A DNA stretch of 64,000 bases from Saccharomonospora piscinae (GCF_005862235.1 NZ_VCEK01000002.1:1-64000); one strand, 5' to 3'. Positions 7,698 through 16,946 are shown, counted from the first letter of the stretch. Translations and numbers: made by a program. The notes: generated by a model not told the origin, from the letters alone.

Positions 7698-8775
7698 AGG
7701 CGTCGTAGTCCAGCCGCACGACGTCCGAGACCGGCCGAGCCTGGCAGGTCAGCACGAACCCCTGCGCCACCTCGGCGTCCTCCAGCGCGAAGTTGCGCCG
7801 CATCCGCACCTCGCCGTCGACCACCCTGGCCCGGCAGGTCCCGCACACACCGCCCTTGCAGGCGAACGGCAGATCGGGTCGCACGCGCTGCACTCCGTCC
7901 AGGATCGCCGACGTCCGCTCCACCGCGACCGTGCTGGCGCGGCCGTCGAGGGTCACGGTGACCTCGCTGGCCTCGCCGGTGATCTCCTCGTCGGGGTGGC
8001 GTACCGGTTCGGGCGGCACATCGTCCACAAAGAACAGTTCCTGGCGGATGCGGGAGTCGTCGACGCCGTGGGCGCGCAGCAGTTCCCGCGCGCCGGTCAC
8101 CATGCCGTACGGCCCGCACAGCCACCAGCACTCAACCGAGGCGACGTCCGGTACCAGGCGGAGCAACTCGGCGAGCTTGGCCCTGTCGAGCCTGCCGGTG
8201 AACAGCTCCGCCTCTCTCGGCTCCCGGGACAGCACGTGTACCAGCTGCAGCCGGTCGGGACAGCGGTCCTTGAGCTCCGCCAGCTCGTCGGCGAACATCA
8301 CGGTGTCCGAACGGCGGTTGCCGTAGAGCAGCATCGCGTCCACCTCGGGATCGCGCAGCACCGAGGCGAGGATCGACAACACCGGCGTGATGCCCGAACC
8401 CGCCGCGACGAAGACGTGCTGAGCCGGGCCGGGCTCGGGGACGAAGGTGCCGGTGGGGGTTCCGACGTCGAGGCGGTCGCCGGGCCGCACGTCGTGGACC
8501 AGCCAAGACGAGAACATGCCGCCGGGGATCTCGCGCACCCCGATCCTCGGCCGCTCGCCCTCGGCGGCGCACACGGAGTATGAGCGTCGTTCCTCCCGAC
8601 CGTCCACCGTGCGCCGCAGCGTCAGAGACTGGCCGGGCCGGAAGTCGTAGTCGCGCGCGAGTGCGTCGGGCACCTCGAAGGTCACCGCGACCGCGTCGTC
8701 ACACAACCGCGTGACGTCGGCGACGGTGAGTGGGTGGAAGACCGTCCGAAGCCGGGACGGAGCGGAGGCGGTCAC
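7696..8775 (-). CDS. paaE: Phenylacetyl-CoA epoxidase reductase subunit PaaE
   Basis: A 359-residue flavin/iron-sulfur reductase that passes electrons from NAD(P)H to the PaaA di-iron site. The FAD-binding domain has 'RSYSVCAAEG' (near residue 65), the NAD-binding domain 'FVAAGSGITPVLSI' (near 125), and the C-terminal 2Fe-2S domain the ligands 'CKGGVCGTCRARV' with a distant 'LTCQARP'. GTG at 8775 has GGGAGG 4 nt upstream. It is the last gene of the minus-strand paa operon but is separated from paaD by 128 nt holding a family A repeat array, which is unusual for a tightly packed operon. Confidence 0.93.
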   Translation of the reverse strand: MTASAPSRLRTVFHPLTVADVTRLCDDAVAVTFEVPDALARDYDFRPGQSLTLRRTVDGREERRSYSVCAAEGERPRIGVREIPGGMFSSWLVHDVRPGDRLDVGTPTGTFVPEPGPAQHVFVAAGSGITPVLSILASVLRDPEVDAMLLYGNRRSDTVMFADELAELKDRCPDRLQLVHVLSREPREAELFTGRLDRAKLAELLRLVPDVASVECWWLCGPYGMVTGARELLRAHGVDDSRIRQELFFVDDVPPEPVRHPDEEITGEASEVTVTLDGRASTVAVERTSAILDGVQRVRPDLPFACKGGVCGTCRARVVDGEVRMRRNFALEDAEVAQGFVLTCQARPVSDVVRLDYDA

Positions 8776-8817
8776 TGGTCCTCCCTGAGGCCGGACTCCG
8801 ACGGCCGGCGCGTGAAG

Positions 8818-8893
8818 TGCGGACACGACTGCACAAAGTGCGGACACGGCTGCATGGGCTGCGGACACGGCTGCATGGGCTGCGGACACGGTG
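8818..8893. repeat. Family A repeat array, locus 2 (four units, inside the paa operon)
   Basis: TGCGGACACG[A/G] starts at 8818, 8839, 8860 and 8881, exactly 21 bp apart; the conserved core reads CCGTGTCCGCA on the minus strand, the sense strand of paaD. The array begins about 10 nt after the paaD stop. All units share one orientation, with linkers such as GCCCATGCAG. Confidence 0.93.
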
Positions 8894-8903
8894 TCAGGGG
8901 CAC

Positions 8904-9398
8904 TCAGAACTCCTTCACGTGCTCGAACGGTTCCTCGCAGGCACGGCAGCGCCGCAGCGAGCGGCAGGCCGTCGAGCCGAAGGCGGACAGCGACACGGTG
9001 TCGCGCGAGCCGCAACGCGGGCACGGGACCACGCGGCGCGGTGGTTCCAGCGTCAGCGGCACCGCGGTCCCCGCTCCGCCGGACACCACGTGCTGCGGCG
9101 GCGCGATTCCCGCCTCGGTGAGCCTGTTCCGGCCCCGCTCGCTGATCCAGTCGCTGGTCCACGGCGGATGCAGCACCGTGCGGACCTCGACCTCGGCGAA
9201 CCCGGCACGGTGCAGGGCCCGCACCACGTCCGCCCGCATCTCGTCCATCGCGGGGCAGCCGCTGTAGGTCGGGGTCAGCGACACCACGACCCGGCCGTCC
9301 GATTCGGACACATCGCGGAGCACGCCGAGATCGGCCAGCGTCAGCATCGGCAGCTCGGGATCGCGGACCTGTTCCGCCACGGAGCGCGCGGTCACCAT
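8904..9398 (-). CDS. paaD: Phenylacetate degradation protein PaaD
   Basis: A 164-residue protein. The N-terminal MIP18/DUF59 domain contains 'TPTYSGCPAMDEMRADV' (residues 46-62), with the Cys expected in Fe-S or metal handling. The C-terminal part is a zinc ribbon ('CPRCGSRDTVSLS' then 'CRSLRRCRACEEP'). PaaD is needed for active phenylacetyl-CoA epoxidase, probably in metal-centre maturation. ATG at 9398 overlaps the end of paaC by 7 bp. Confidence 0.92.
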   Translation of the reverse strand: MVTARSVAEQVRDPELPMLTLADLGVLRDVSESDGRVVVSLTPTYSGCPAMDEMRADVVRALHRAGFAEVEVRTVLHPPWTSDWISERGRNRLTEAGIAPPQHVVSGGAGTAVPLTLEPPRRVVPCPRCGSRDTVSLSAFGSTACRSLRRCRACEEPFEHVKEF

Positions 9399-10261
9399 GT
9401 CGCCTCCGGGTGTGCGCGTGCGACGCTCTGCAACTCGGCCAGCAGGTACCCCATCGCCTCGGTGTGGACGCCGTCGCGGCCCGCCCGGCCGGACACGCCG
9501 GGTGCCGGGGCGACGTCGGGCACGGTCAGCGTCGCGGCGGAGAGCACGCGCTCGACGACGTCGTCGAACTCGGGCCGCACGAGCGAAGGGTCCACCGCAA
9601 CGCCCTGCTCGGCCAGCGTCCGCTCGACCGGGTGGGGCTCGAACAGTTCGGCCACGTAGGGCCATACCGTGGTGAGTCCCGCCCGCATCCGCTCGCGGGA
9701 GAAGTCGGTGCCGTCACCGAGCCGGACGGTCCACTGTGCTGCGTGGTCGCGATGATAGGTGAGTTCCTTCACGGCCTTGGCCGCGACGGCCGCGAGCACC
9801 GGGTCACGGGAGTCCACCAGCCGCCGCAGCACGGCCAGCCGCCAGGTGGACAGCACGAGCAGCCTGGCGACGAGCTCGCCGAAGTCGCCGCAGGGCAACT
9901 CCGCCAGCCGGACGTTGCGGAACTCGTGCTCGTCGCGCAGGAAGGCGTAGTCGTCCTCGCTCCGCTCACCCGGGCGGGACAGCAGCAGCCTGGCCTGGCC
10001 CAGCAGGTCGAGCCCGATGTTGGCCAGCGCCACCTCCTCCTCCAGTTCGGGGGCGCGCGTACACCACTGCTGCAACCGGTGCGACGTCACGAGCGCGTCG
10101 TCACCGAGCATCAGGCAGTACGCGGTGAGGGCGTCACGATCCACACCCGGCGGGACGGTGGTGTCCACGCCGGTCAGCGGATCGGCGAACCCGGTGCCGA
10201 AGGCCCAGTGAGCGGAGTCCTCGGCATCGGTGATGGCCTCGTAGACGTTGTCGAATGCCAT
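9392..10261 (-). CDS. paaC: Phenylacetyl-CoA epoxidase structural subunit PaaC
   Basis: A 289-residue ferritin-like protein, the non-catalytic partner of PaaA in the epoxidase core. Helices typical of PaaC include 'LGDDALVTSHRLQQW', 'NIGLDLLGQARLLL' and 'AAKAVKELTYHRDHAAQW'. Length matches the family (about 250-290). It sits between paaB (11 nt upstream) and paaD (7-bp overlap). Confidence 0.93.
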   Translation of the reverse strand: MAFDNVYEAITDAEDSAHWAFGTGFADPLTGVDTTVPPGVDRDALTAYCLMLGDDALVTSHRLQQWCTRAPELEEEVALANIGLDLLGQARLLLSRPGERSEDDYAFLRDEHEFRNVRLAELPCGDFGELVARLLVLSTWRLAVLRRLVDSRDPVLAAVAAKAVKELTYHRDHAAQWTVRLGDGTDFSRERMRAGLTTVWPYVAELFEPHPVERTLAEQGVAVDPSLVRPEFDDVVERVLSAATLTVPDVAPAPGVSGRAGRDGVHTEAMGYLLAELQSVARAHPEATW

Positions 10262-10272
10262 GATGGTCCGCC

Positions 10273-10557
10273 TCACATGTGCGGGACGTCGTCGGGAATG
10301 TCGTAGAACGTCGGGTGGCGGTACACCTTGTCGCCACTGGGCTCGAAGAACGGGTCCTTCTCGTCCGGGCTCGACGCGGTGATGTCGCGCGACCGCACGA
10401 CCCAGATGCTCACGCCCTCGTTGCGCCGCGTGTAGAGATCGCGGGCGTTGTGCAGCGCCACCTCGTCGTCGGGCGCGCGCAGCGACCCGACGTGAACGTG
10501 GTTGAGCCCGCGCTTGCCGCGCACGAACACCTCGTAGAGAGGCCACTGACCACTCAT
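10273..10557 (-). CDS. paaB: Phenylacetyl-CoA epoxidase subunit PaaB
   Basis: A 94-residue protein with the PaaB hallmarks '[20 protein letters not shown]' at residues 5-24 and '[16 protein letters not shown]' near 47. PaaB bridges the PaaA/PaaC heterodimers in the epoxidase complex. ATG at 10557 overlaps the paaA TGA (ATGA), indicating translational coupling. Confidence 0.95.
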   Translation of the reverse strand: MSGQWPLYEVFVRGKRGLNHVHVGSLRAPDDEVALHNARDLYTRRNEGVSIWVVRSRDITASSPDEKDPFFEPSGDKVYRHPTFYDIPDDVPHM

Positions 10558-11507
10558 GCCGCACCGTCCCGTTCCGCCCGCCTTGCCGCGTGCGCCGCGG
10601 CGGCCTCCCTGACCCACGCGCCGTCGTCGTGGGCGGCACGCCGGTGCGCCACGCGCTCGGCGTTGCACGGCCCGTTGCCCGCCACGACGCGCTTGAACTC
10701 CGCCCAGTCGATGGCCCCGAAGTCGTAGTGCTCGCGTTCGGCGTTCCACCTCAGGTCGGGATCGGGCAGTGTCACGCCCAGCGCATCGGCCTGCGGCACC
10801 GTCATGTCCACGAACCGCTGCCGGAGCTCGTCGTTGGTGTGGCGCTTGATCTTCCACGCCATCGAGCGTTCGGTGTGCGGCGAGTCGGCGTCGGGCGGGC
10901 CGAACATCATCAGCGACGGCCACCACCAGCGATCGGTGGCGTCCTGCACCATGCGGCGCTGCGAGTCGCTTCCGCGCATCATCGTCATCAGCAGCTCGTA
11001 GCCCTGCCGCTGGTGGAAGGACTCCTCCTTGCAGATGCGGATCATGGCGCGGGCGTAGGGACCGTACGAGCTGCGGCACAGCGGGACCTGGTTGCAAATC
11101 GCCGCGCCGTCGACCAACCAGCCGATCACGCCGACGTCGGCGAAGCTCAGCGTCGGGTAGTTGAAGATCGACGAGTACTTCTGCCTGCCCTCGATCAGCT
11201 TGCGGGTCAGCTCGTCCCGGTCGGCGCCCAGGGTTTCGGCCGCCGAGTACAGATACAGCCCGTGCCCCGCCTCGTCCTGCACCTTCGCGAGCAGGATGGC
11301 CTTGCGCCGCAGCGACGGAGCCCTGGTGATCCAGTTGCCTTCCGGCTGCATGCCGATGATCTCGGAGTGCGCGTGCTGCGCGATCATCCGGATCATCGTG
11401 GCGCGGTAGTCGTCCGGTACCCAGTCCCTCGGCTCGACGCGCTCCTCGCGCGCGATCACTTCCTCGAACCGGCGTTCCAGCTCAGCGGGCTCCGCGGTCG
11501 CGGTCAT
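10554..11507 (-). CDS. paaA: Phenylacetyl-CoA epoxidase catalytic subunit PaaA
   Basis: A 317-residue di-iron monooxygenase subunit that epoxidises the ring of phenylacetyl-CoA. The iron ligands lie in '[11 protein letters not shown]', '[13 protein letters not shown]', and '[11 protein letters not shown]' (ExxH patterns). '[14 protein letters not shown]' is a conserved PaaA segment. ATG at 11507 starts 2 nt after the paaZ stop. Confidence 0.95.
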   Translation of the reverse strand: MTATAEPAELERRFEEVIAREERVEPRDWVPDDYRATMIRMIAQHAHSEIIGMQPEGNWITRAPSLRRKAILLAKVQDEAGHGLYLYSAAETLGADRDELTRKLIEGRQKYSSIFNYPTLSFADVGVIGWLVDGAAICNQVPLCRSSYGPYARAMIRICKEESFHQRQGYELLMTMMRGSDSQRRMVQDATDRWWWPSLMMFGPPDADSPHTERSMAWKIKRHTNDELRQRFVDMTVPQADALGVTLPDPDLRWNAEREHYDFGAIDWAEFKRVVAGNGPCNAERVAHRRAAHDDGAWVREAAAAHAARRAERDGAA

Positions 11508-11509
11508 GG

Positions 11510-13549
11510 TCAGCCCTCCTTGGCGACGAGGGTCAGCACGTCGTACTTGGCCACCGACTCGCCCTCGGCGTTGGTGACGTCGGCGTCCCAGCGGACCTCG
11601 CCGTAGTCGGCGCCCGTGCGTGGGGTGATGCGCTTGGCGGTGAGAGTCACGGTCAGCGAGTCGCCGGGCTTCACCGGAGTGAGGAACCGCAGGTTCTCCA
11701 GTCCGTAGTTGGCGAGCACCGGACCGGGCTCCGGCGAGACGAACAGCCCGGCCGCGAGCGACACCACCAGGTAGCCGTGGGCGACGATGCCGCCGAAGAG
11801 CGGGTTCTCGACCGCCGCCTGCTCGTCGGTGTGGGCGTAGAAGGTGTCGCCGGTGAACTCGGCGAAGTGCGCGATGTCCTCGCTCGTCACGGTCCTCGGC
11901 CCAGCGACGACCGCGTCGCCGACCCGCAGCCGCGACAGCGGCTTGCGGAACGGGTGCTCCCCCTCGCGGCGCGGCGCGCCCGCCACCCACTCGCCGGTGA
12001 CGGCGCTGAGCACGGCCGGGCTCGCCTGCACCGAGGTCCGCTGCATGTGGTGGGCCACGCCGTGCAGCCCGGCGAGCTCCTGACCACCGCCTGCCCGGCC
12101 GGGACCACCGTGGACGAGCTGCGGCAGCGGCGAGCCGTGCCCGGTGGACTCCCCGGCGTCGTCCGCGTCGAGCACCAGCAGGCGCCCGTGCCAGGGTGCC
12201 GCCCCGAGCACGACGGCGCGGGCGAAGTCGGCGTCGGCGGTCACCACCGAGCCCGCGAGGCTGCCCTGCCCGCGCGCGGCGAGGTCGACGAGCTGCTCCA
12301 CCGACCGGTACGGCATCAGGGTGCTCACCGGACCGAACGCCTCGACCTCGTGGGGTTCGGCCCGGTCGGGGTCGTCGGCGCGCAGCAGGACCGGGGAACA
12401 GAACGCGCCGCGTTCGGGGTCGGCGTCCACCACGTCGACGTGGTCCGGGTCGCCGAACACGACGCGGCCCGCGTCGCGCAGCGCCTTGAGGCTGCGGCGC
12501 AACTCCTCGCGCTGTTCGAGGCTGGCCAGCGCACCCATGCGCACGTCGGGGTGCGCCGGGTTGCCGACCGGGACGGCGGCCAGTCGTTCGGCCACGGCCT
12601 GTTCCACGTCGTCGATCAGCTCCGCCGGCACGAAGGCCCTGCGGATCGCGGTGCACTTCTGCCCGGCCTTCACGGTCATCTCGGTGACGAGCGAGTCGAC
12701 GTAGAGGTCGAACTCGACGGTGCCCGGGGTGGCGTCCGGCCCGAGCGCCGAGAGGTTGAGCGAGTCCGCCTCGGCGTTGAACCGCACGCTGTGCCGCACC
12801 ACGGTGGGGTGGGCGCGCAGGCGCCGCGCGGTGTCGGCCGAGCCGGTGAACGACACGAGGTCCTGCGGCGTGAGGTGGTCGAGCAGATCGCCGGCACCAC
12901 CGCACACCAGCTGGAGCGCGCCCTCGGGCAGCAGCCCCGACTCGACGATCAGCTCCACCAGCCGGTGGGTGAGGTAGGCGGTCTGGCTCGCGGGCTTGAC
13001 CAGGGTCGGCACCCCGGCCACGAACGCGGGCGCGAACTTCTCCAGCGGCCCCCACACGGGGAAGTTGAACGCGTTGATCTGGACGGCCACGCCGTGCAGC
13101 GGGGTGAGCAGGTGCCTGCCGAGGAACGTGCCGCCCTTACCGAGCGGGAGCACCGGGCCGTCGGCGCACACGGTGTCGTCGGGCAGCTCACGCCGCGCGA
13201 GGCTGGAGTAGGCGAACAGCGTGCCGATCCCGCCGTCGACGTCGAACTTCGCGTCACCACGTGTGGCACCGGTGTGCGCCGAGAGGGCGTACAGCTCGTC
13301 GCGGTGCTCGCGCAGGTGGGAGGCGAGTGCCTTGAGCAGGGCACCCCGCTGGTGGAACGTCAGCTCCCGCAGCGCGGGCCCGCCGGTCCGGCGGCCGTGC
13401 TCCAGCGCGGCACCCAGATCGAGGCCGCTGGCGGAGATCCGGGCGACGTCATGGCCGGTCACCGCGTCGCGGACGGGTGTGCCGTCGTCCGAGGGCCTGC
13501 GCCATCCCCCGGAGACGTAGCTGGGCAACACCGTCGGTACCCCTGTCAC
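11510..13549 (-). CDS. paaZ: Bifunctional ring-opening enzyme PaaZ
   Basis: A 679-residue fusion. The N-terminal aldehyde dehydrogenase (about residues 1-520) has '[15 protein letters not shown]', '[13 protein letters not shown]' and the catalytic region '[13 protein letters not shown]'. The C-terminal MaoC-like hydratase (about 540-679) has '[20 protein letters not shown]'-type residues and '[19 protein letters not shown]'. PaaZ hydrolyses the oxepin-CoA ring and oxidises the resulting semialdehyde. I chose GTG at 13549 because AGGAGG lies 7 nt upstream; an upstream ATG at 13564 is its own Shine-Dalgarno region. It is first gene of the operon and faces paaK. Confidence 0.93.
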   Translation of the reverse strand: MTGVPTVLPSYVSGGWRRPSDDGTPVRDAVTGHDVARISASGLDLGAALEHGRRTGGPALRELTFHQRGALLKALASHLREHRDELYALSAHTGATRGDAKFDVDGGIGTLFAYSSLARRELPDDTVCADGPVLPLGKGGTFLGRHLLTPLHGVAVQINAFNFPVWGPLEKFAPAFVAGVPTLVKPASQTAYLTHRLVELIVESGLLPEGALQLVCGGAGDLLDHLTPQDLVSFTGSADTARRLRAHPTVVRHSVRFNAEADSLNLSALGPDATPGTVEFDLYVDSLVTEMTVKAGQKCTAIRRAFVPAELIDDVEQAVAERLAAVPVGNPAHPDVRMGALASLEQREELRRSLKALRDAGRVVFGDPDHVDVVDADPERGAFCSPVLLRADDPDRAEPHEVEAFGPVSTLMPYRSVEQLVDLAARGQGSLAGSVVTADADFARAVVLGAAPWHGRLLVLDADDAGESTGHGSPLPQLVHGGPGRAGGGQELAGLHGVAHHMQRTSVQASPAVLSAVTGEWVAGAPRREGEHPFRKPLSRLRVGDAVVAGPRTVTSEDIAHFAEFTGDTFYAHTDEQAAVENPLFGGIVAHGYLVVSLAAGLFVSPEPGPVLANYGLENLRFLTPVKPGDSLTVTLTAKRITPRTGADYGEVRWDADVTNAEGESVAKYDVLTLVAKEG

Positions 13550-13568
13550 CACGAACCTCCTCATTGAT

Positions 13569-13590
13569 TTACCAAACGTTCGGCCAGTAA
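13569..13590. promoter_or_regulatory. Candidate TetR (PaaR) operator between paaZ and paaK
   Basis: TTAC-N4-CG-N2-CG-N4-GTAA is an imperfect 22-bp palindrome in the 119-bp divergent region. It overlaps the start of the paaZ leader, where a repressor could control both directions. The linked TetR gene at 14968 is the likely binder (inference). Confidence 0.5.
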
Positions 13591-13668
13591 TTTTAGGGGG
13601 CACAAGTCACGCCGGACAACGCCCGCACGGACCCGATCTCGCGCCGGGAAGAAGGAGTGTTCGACACC

Positions 13669-14949
13669 GTGCCGAAACCAGCCCTCGACCCCGAGGAACA
13701 CCTCGATCCCGACGGCCTGCGTGACCTGCGGCTTCGCCGCCTGCGGCAGACGCTGCGCCACGCCTACGACAACGTCAGGCTGTACCGCCGCAGGATCGAC
13801 GAGGCGGGGCTGGACCCCGACCGGGCCGAGCCGGCCGACCTCGCGCGACTGCCGTTCACCACGAAGCAGGACCTGCGCGAGCACTACCCGACCGGCCTGT
13901 TCGCGGTCCCGCGCGAACGGCTTGCCCGCATCCACGCCTCCAGCGGCACCACCGGCTCACCGACCGTCGTCGGCTACACCGCCGAGGACATCCGCACCTG
14001 GTCGGCGCTCATGGCGCGCTCGATCAGGGCCGCCGGTGGCGGGCCGGGCGACACCGTCCACGTGGCCTACGGCTACGGCCTGTTCACCGGCGGGCTGGGC
14101 GCGCACTACGGCGCCGAGGCGCTCGGCTGCACCGTGATCCCGGCCTCCGGCGGCATGACGGCCCGCCAGGTGCGCCTCATCGCCGACCTCCGGCCCGAGG
14201 TCATCATGGTCACCCCGACGTACCTGCTGACCCTGCTCGACGAGTTCGCACGGCAGGGCCTCGACCCCGCGGAGTCGTCACTGCGGGTCGGCATCCTGGG
14301 CGCCGAGCCGTGGACCGAGGGAATGCGGGAGGAGATCGAGCAGCGCGCCGGGTTGCGGGCACTGGACATCTACGGCTTGTCGGAGATCATGGGCCCCGGT
14401 GTGGCACAGGAGTGCGCGGACACGAAGGACGGCCTGCACATCTGGGAGGACCACTTCTACCCCGAGATCGTCGATCCGGTCACCGGCGAGGTGCTCGGCG
14501 ACGGTGAGCACGGCGAGCTGGTCATCACCACGCTCACCAGGCAGGCGATGCCGCTGCTGCGCTACCGCACGCGGGACCTGACGACCCTGCGGCCCGGCAC
14601 GGCCCGTCCCGCGCACCGCAGGATGGACCGCATCACGGGCCGCTCGGACGACATGATCATCCTGCGGGGCGTGAACATGTTCCCCACCCAGTTCGAGCGG
14701 ATCATCCTCGGCACCGAGGGGCTGTCCCCGCACTTCCAGCTCGTGCTGTCCTCGCGCGACCGGCTGGACCAGCTCACCGTGCGGGTGGAGGCCGCACCGG
14801 GCGCCTCGGGGCTCGACCCGGTGCCCGCGCTGGTCGCCGAGCGGGTCCGTTCGGAGATCGGAGTCACCGTGGCCGTCGACGTGGTGGAGCCCGAGACGCT
14901 GGAGCGCTCGGTCGGCAAGCTGCGCCGGGTGATCGACCAGCGAGGATGA
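13669..14949 (+). CDS. paaK: Phenylacetate-CoA ligase PaaK
   Basis: A 426-residue adenylate-forming enzyme that activates phenylacetate to phenylacetyl-CoA, the first step of the pathway. Visible: the P-loop 'ASSGTTGSPTVVGYT' (residues 91-105), 'GYGLFTGGLGAHYGAEALG', the adenylate-binding 'DIYGLSEIMGPGVAQEC' (near 230), 'YRTRDLT' and 'RITGRSDDMIILRGVNMFP' (near 320). Length is normal. GTG at 13669 is preceded by GAAGGAG at about 11 nt; a GTG at 13657 overlaps that site and is less likely. Divergent from paaZ. Confidence 0.93.
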   Translation: MPKPALDPEEHLDPDGLRDLRLRRLRQTLRHAYDNVRLYRRRIDEAGLDPDRAEPADLARLPFTTKQDLREHYPTGLFAVPRERLARIHASSGTTGSPTVVGYTAEDIRTWSALMARSIRAAGGGPGDTVHVAYGYGLFTGGLGAHYGAEALGCTVIPASGGMTARQVRLIADLRPEVIMVTPTYLLTLLDEFARQGLDPAESSLRVGILGAEPWTEGMREEIEQRAGLRALDIYGLSEIMGPGVAQECADTKDGLHIWEDHFYPEIVDPVTGEVLGDGEHGELVITTLTRQAMPLLRYRTRDLTTLRPGTARPAHRRMDRITGRSDDMIILRGVNMFPTQFERIILGTEGLSPHFQLVLSSRDRLDQLTVRVEAAPGASGLDPVPALVAERVRSEIGVTVAVDVVEPETLERSVGKLRRVIDQRG

Positions 14950-14967
14950 TCGGGGATACTGACACCC

Positions 14968-15579
14968 ATGACCACAACGCAGCGCACGGGGTCCGGGCGC
15001 CGGGGACGGCCCGGGTACGACCTGGAGTCGCTGCTGCGCATCGCCGTCGACCTGTTCAACGAACGCGGTTACGACGGGACCAGCATGGAGGACCTCGCGC
15101 GCAGGCTCGGCATCACCAAGTCCGCGATCTACCACCACGTGAGCGGTAAGCAGGAACTGCTGCGGCTCGGTGTCGATCGGGCACTGGACGGCCTGCTCGG
15201 TGTCGCGGACGAGGCCGCGGCGCTCCAGGGGCGCGCCATCGACCGGCTCGACCACCTCGTGCGGGGCAGCGTGGCCGTGCTCGTCGATCGGCTTCCGTTC
15301 GTCACCCTGCTGCTGCGGGTGCGGGGCAACACCGACGTCGAGCGCGACGCTCTGGCCCGGCGGCGCCGGTTCGACCGGACCGTCGCCGATCTCGTGGCAC
15401 AGGCCGAACGCGACGGCGACGTGCGCCCCGACGTCGATCCGGCCCTCACCGCACGCCTGTTGTTCGGAATGGTCAATTCCCTGGTGGAGTGGTATCGCCC
15501 CCGCGGGGATGACACCCACATTATCGATGCCGTGGCCAGCGTCGCTTTTCACGGCATTCGCGATACCACCAACCGGTGA
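14968..15579 (+). CDS. paaR: TetR-family regulator of the paa cluster
   Basis: A 203-residue TetR-type repressor. The HTH lies at about residues 19-65: 'LLRIAVDLFNERGYDGTSME' then 'LARRLGITKSAIYHHVSGKQ'. The C-terminal half is the ligand/dimer domain. It starts 18 nt after paaK and is probably co-transcribed. In related actinobacteria and Thermus, TetR proteins at this position respond to phenylacetyl-CoA; by position I infer the same here. The palindrome at 13569-13590 is its likely operator. Confidence 0.85.
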   Translation: MTTTQRTGSGRRGRPGYDLESLLRIAVDLFNERGYDGTSMEDLARRLGITKSAIYHHVSGKQELLRLGVDRALDGLLGVADEAAALQGRAIDRLDHLVRGSVAVLVDRLPFVTLLLRVRGNTDVERDALARRRRFDRTVADLVAQAERDGDVRPDVDPALTARLLFGMVNSLVEWYRPRGDDTHIIDAVASVAFHGIRDTTNR

Positions 15580-15695
15580 AGTGATCTGCCACACTCTTCG
15601 ATTCCCGCTTAGTTCTCGTGTGGCGCGGGTAGCAAAAACGGCGAGGCTTTCTGCCTCGGCTACACACCCTGTGTAACACGAGAAAGGATCAGCTC

Positions 15696-16118
15696 ATGCG
15701 CAGTGTTCGTCGCGGTATGGTGGCGGCCGCCCTGGCCTTCCCGCTTGCGTTCGGCTTCGCCGGTGTCGCGGGCGCGGCCGAGAAGGACGAGGCTCAGCTG
15801 AACTGGGCTTCCTACGAGGCAAACTACGCCCTCGCGGGTCCGGAAGGCGCCGTCGCCGGCGACGTGTCCACGGAGGCCGTTCAGGCCTCGATCGAGGGCA
15901 AGCACGGCAAGAAGAAGGACGCCAAGGAGGACGGCGACAAGCGCTCCGACAACGGCGACGCCCGCCACGGCGACAAGGGCAAGGACAAGGACAAGAAGAA
16001 GGACAAGGACAAGAAGTTCGGCTACTCGGAGTACGAGGAGTCGGGCGCCGCGGCCGGTGTCAAGGGTGCCGCCGCGTGGGACGTGGAGTCCGAGGCGTTC
16101 TACGCCGAGAAGGGCTGA
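15696..16118 (+). CDS. Secreted Lys/Asp-rich protein with a duplicated motif
   Basis: A 140-residue protein with a Sec signal peptide (residues 1-29, 'VAAALAFPLAFGFAGVAGA' before cleavage). Two short related segments flank a highly charged linker of Lys, Asp and Gly (about residues 70-108). Both segments fit Y-E-x3-A-x-A-G-x2-G-A-x-A-x-D-V-x2-E-A-x2-A: first near 39 ('YEANYALAGPEGAVAGDV'), then near 111 ('YEESGAAAGVKGAAAWDV'). I do not recognise the family. GAAAGGATC precedes the ATG, and a strong hairpin follows, so it is monocistronic. The polycationic/polyanionic linker would bind wall polymers or divalent ions, but this is speculation. Confidence 0.75.
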   Translation: MRSVRRGMVAAALAFPLAFGFAGVAGAAEKDEAQLNWASYEANYALAGPEGAVAGDVSTEAVQASIEGKHGKKKDAKEDGDKRSDNGDARHGDKGKDKDKKKDKDKKFGYSEYEESGAAAGVKGAAAWDVESEAFYAEKG

Positions 16119-16141
16119 CGTTCTCGCCTGTTCTTCATTCA

Positions 16142-16171
16142 GCCGCCCCGGGGTCGTTTCCCCGGGGCGGC
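16142..16171. terminator. Strong hairpin terminator, bidirectional position
   Basis: GCCGCCCCGGGG (16142-16153) pairs perfectly with CCCCGGGGCGGC (16160-16171) around a 6-nt loop (TCGTTT). It lies between the convergent secreted-protein and YdjM-like genes. Confidence 0.8.
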
Positions 16172-16172
16172 T

Positions 16173-16946
16173 TCATGTTGTCGAACTGCTAAATACGTCG
16201 TTCACGAAACCGACCAGCGCGGGCCACACCCCCGGAATGAGCAACACGCCAAGAACGGCGAAAACCGGGAAGAGGAAGGTTGTCTCGACCTTTTTTCCCG
16301 TGCGGAACCGCAGGGCCTTCGGGGGCCGCAACTCATACCACGTCTCCCCCGCGATGGGAACAGGGAACAGGAACGGGCAACCGGATTCGGTGAGAGCATC
16401 ACCGAGACAGTGGGTGAAACACCCCAGCGCCACCGCGACGCCGAGCTGACCCGCCACCGAGTCGAGCTCGGCCAGCGCGTTCGGACTGTTCTCGGCGACC
16501 CACCAGACGACCGCACCACCCGCCACCGGCAACAGCCAGTCGCCCAGCCCGTCCTCGGCCAGCAGCAGGCCGAAGACCACCACCCCGACGACGACCCACG
16601 GCCCACCCTCCGCGGTACCCCACGCGGTCGCGCCGCCGAGCAGCAGCGCGAACAGCAGCGTGTGAGTGAGATGTCGGTGCGTGCCCTTCTTCCGCTCGTC
16701 CCTCGGCCCCTTCGTGACGGAGTACAACCCGGCCGACGCCTTCCGCAGCAGCCAGGAGAGCCCCCCGGTGACCGGTCCCAGCAGCCGCGACGCGCGCGCA
16801 CCCGGATGGTCGAGGTCGGGCAGCAGGGCGTAGCCCGCCGTCGTGGCGGCGAAGACCACAGCCTGGGACAGCGTGGTGACGCCCACCGCGGGTGCGACGG
16901 CGAGGCCCGCACACCAACCGGTCAGTGCGTGGGTGCGACCCATCAT
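16173..16946 (-). CDS. YdjM-like (DUF457) membrane protein
   Basis: A 257-residue integral membrane protein of the YdjM/metal-dependent membrane hydrolase-like family. 'MGRTHALTGW' at the N-terminus and 'LLPDLDHPGARASR' near residue 43 carry the conserved His/Asp residues, with 'HRHLTHTLLFALLLGG' near 92 and 'FTHCLGDALTESGCPFLFP' near 185. Several hydrophobic helices separate these. The conserved His/Asp set suggests metal-dependent chemistry at the membrane; the biological role is unclear. Two ATG codons at 16946/16943 are possible starts. Divergent from the subtilase gene. Confidence 0.8.
   Translation of the reverse strand: MMGRTHALTGWCAGLAVAPAVGVTTLSQAVVFAATTAGYALLPDLDHPGARASRLLGPVTGGLSWLLRKASAGLYSVTKGPRDERKKGTHRHLTHTLLFALLLGGATAWGTAEGGPWVVVGVVVFGLLLAEDGLGDWLLPVAGGAVVWWVAENSPNALAELDSVAGQLGVAVALGCFTHCLGDALTESGCPFLFPVPIAGETWYELRPPKALRFRTGKKVETTFLFPVFAVLGVLLIPGVWPALVGFVNDVFSSSTT

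Noticed and set aside
8818-8893. Repeat read as a protein with Cys-Gly-His-Gly heptapeptides
   Set aside because: A 21-bp period automatically gives seven-residue repeats in open frames; there is no consistent start or frame among loci, and arrays sit just after stop codons.
10554-13055. Very long alternative frame running through paaZ into paaA on the minus strand
   Set aside because: The first part is an Arg/Pro/Gly-rich shadow of paaZ caused by GC-rich third positions; only the paaA end is a real protein.
15580-15695. c-di-AMP (ydaO) riboswitch upstream of the secreted protein
   Set aside because: There is a small CGAGGC/GCCTCG hairpin but not the conserved ydaO sequence blocks.
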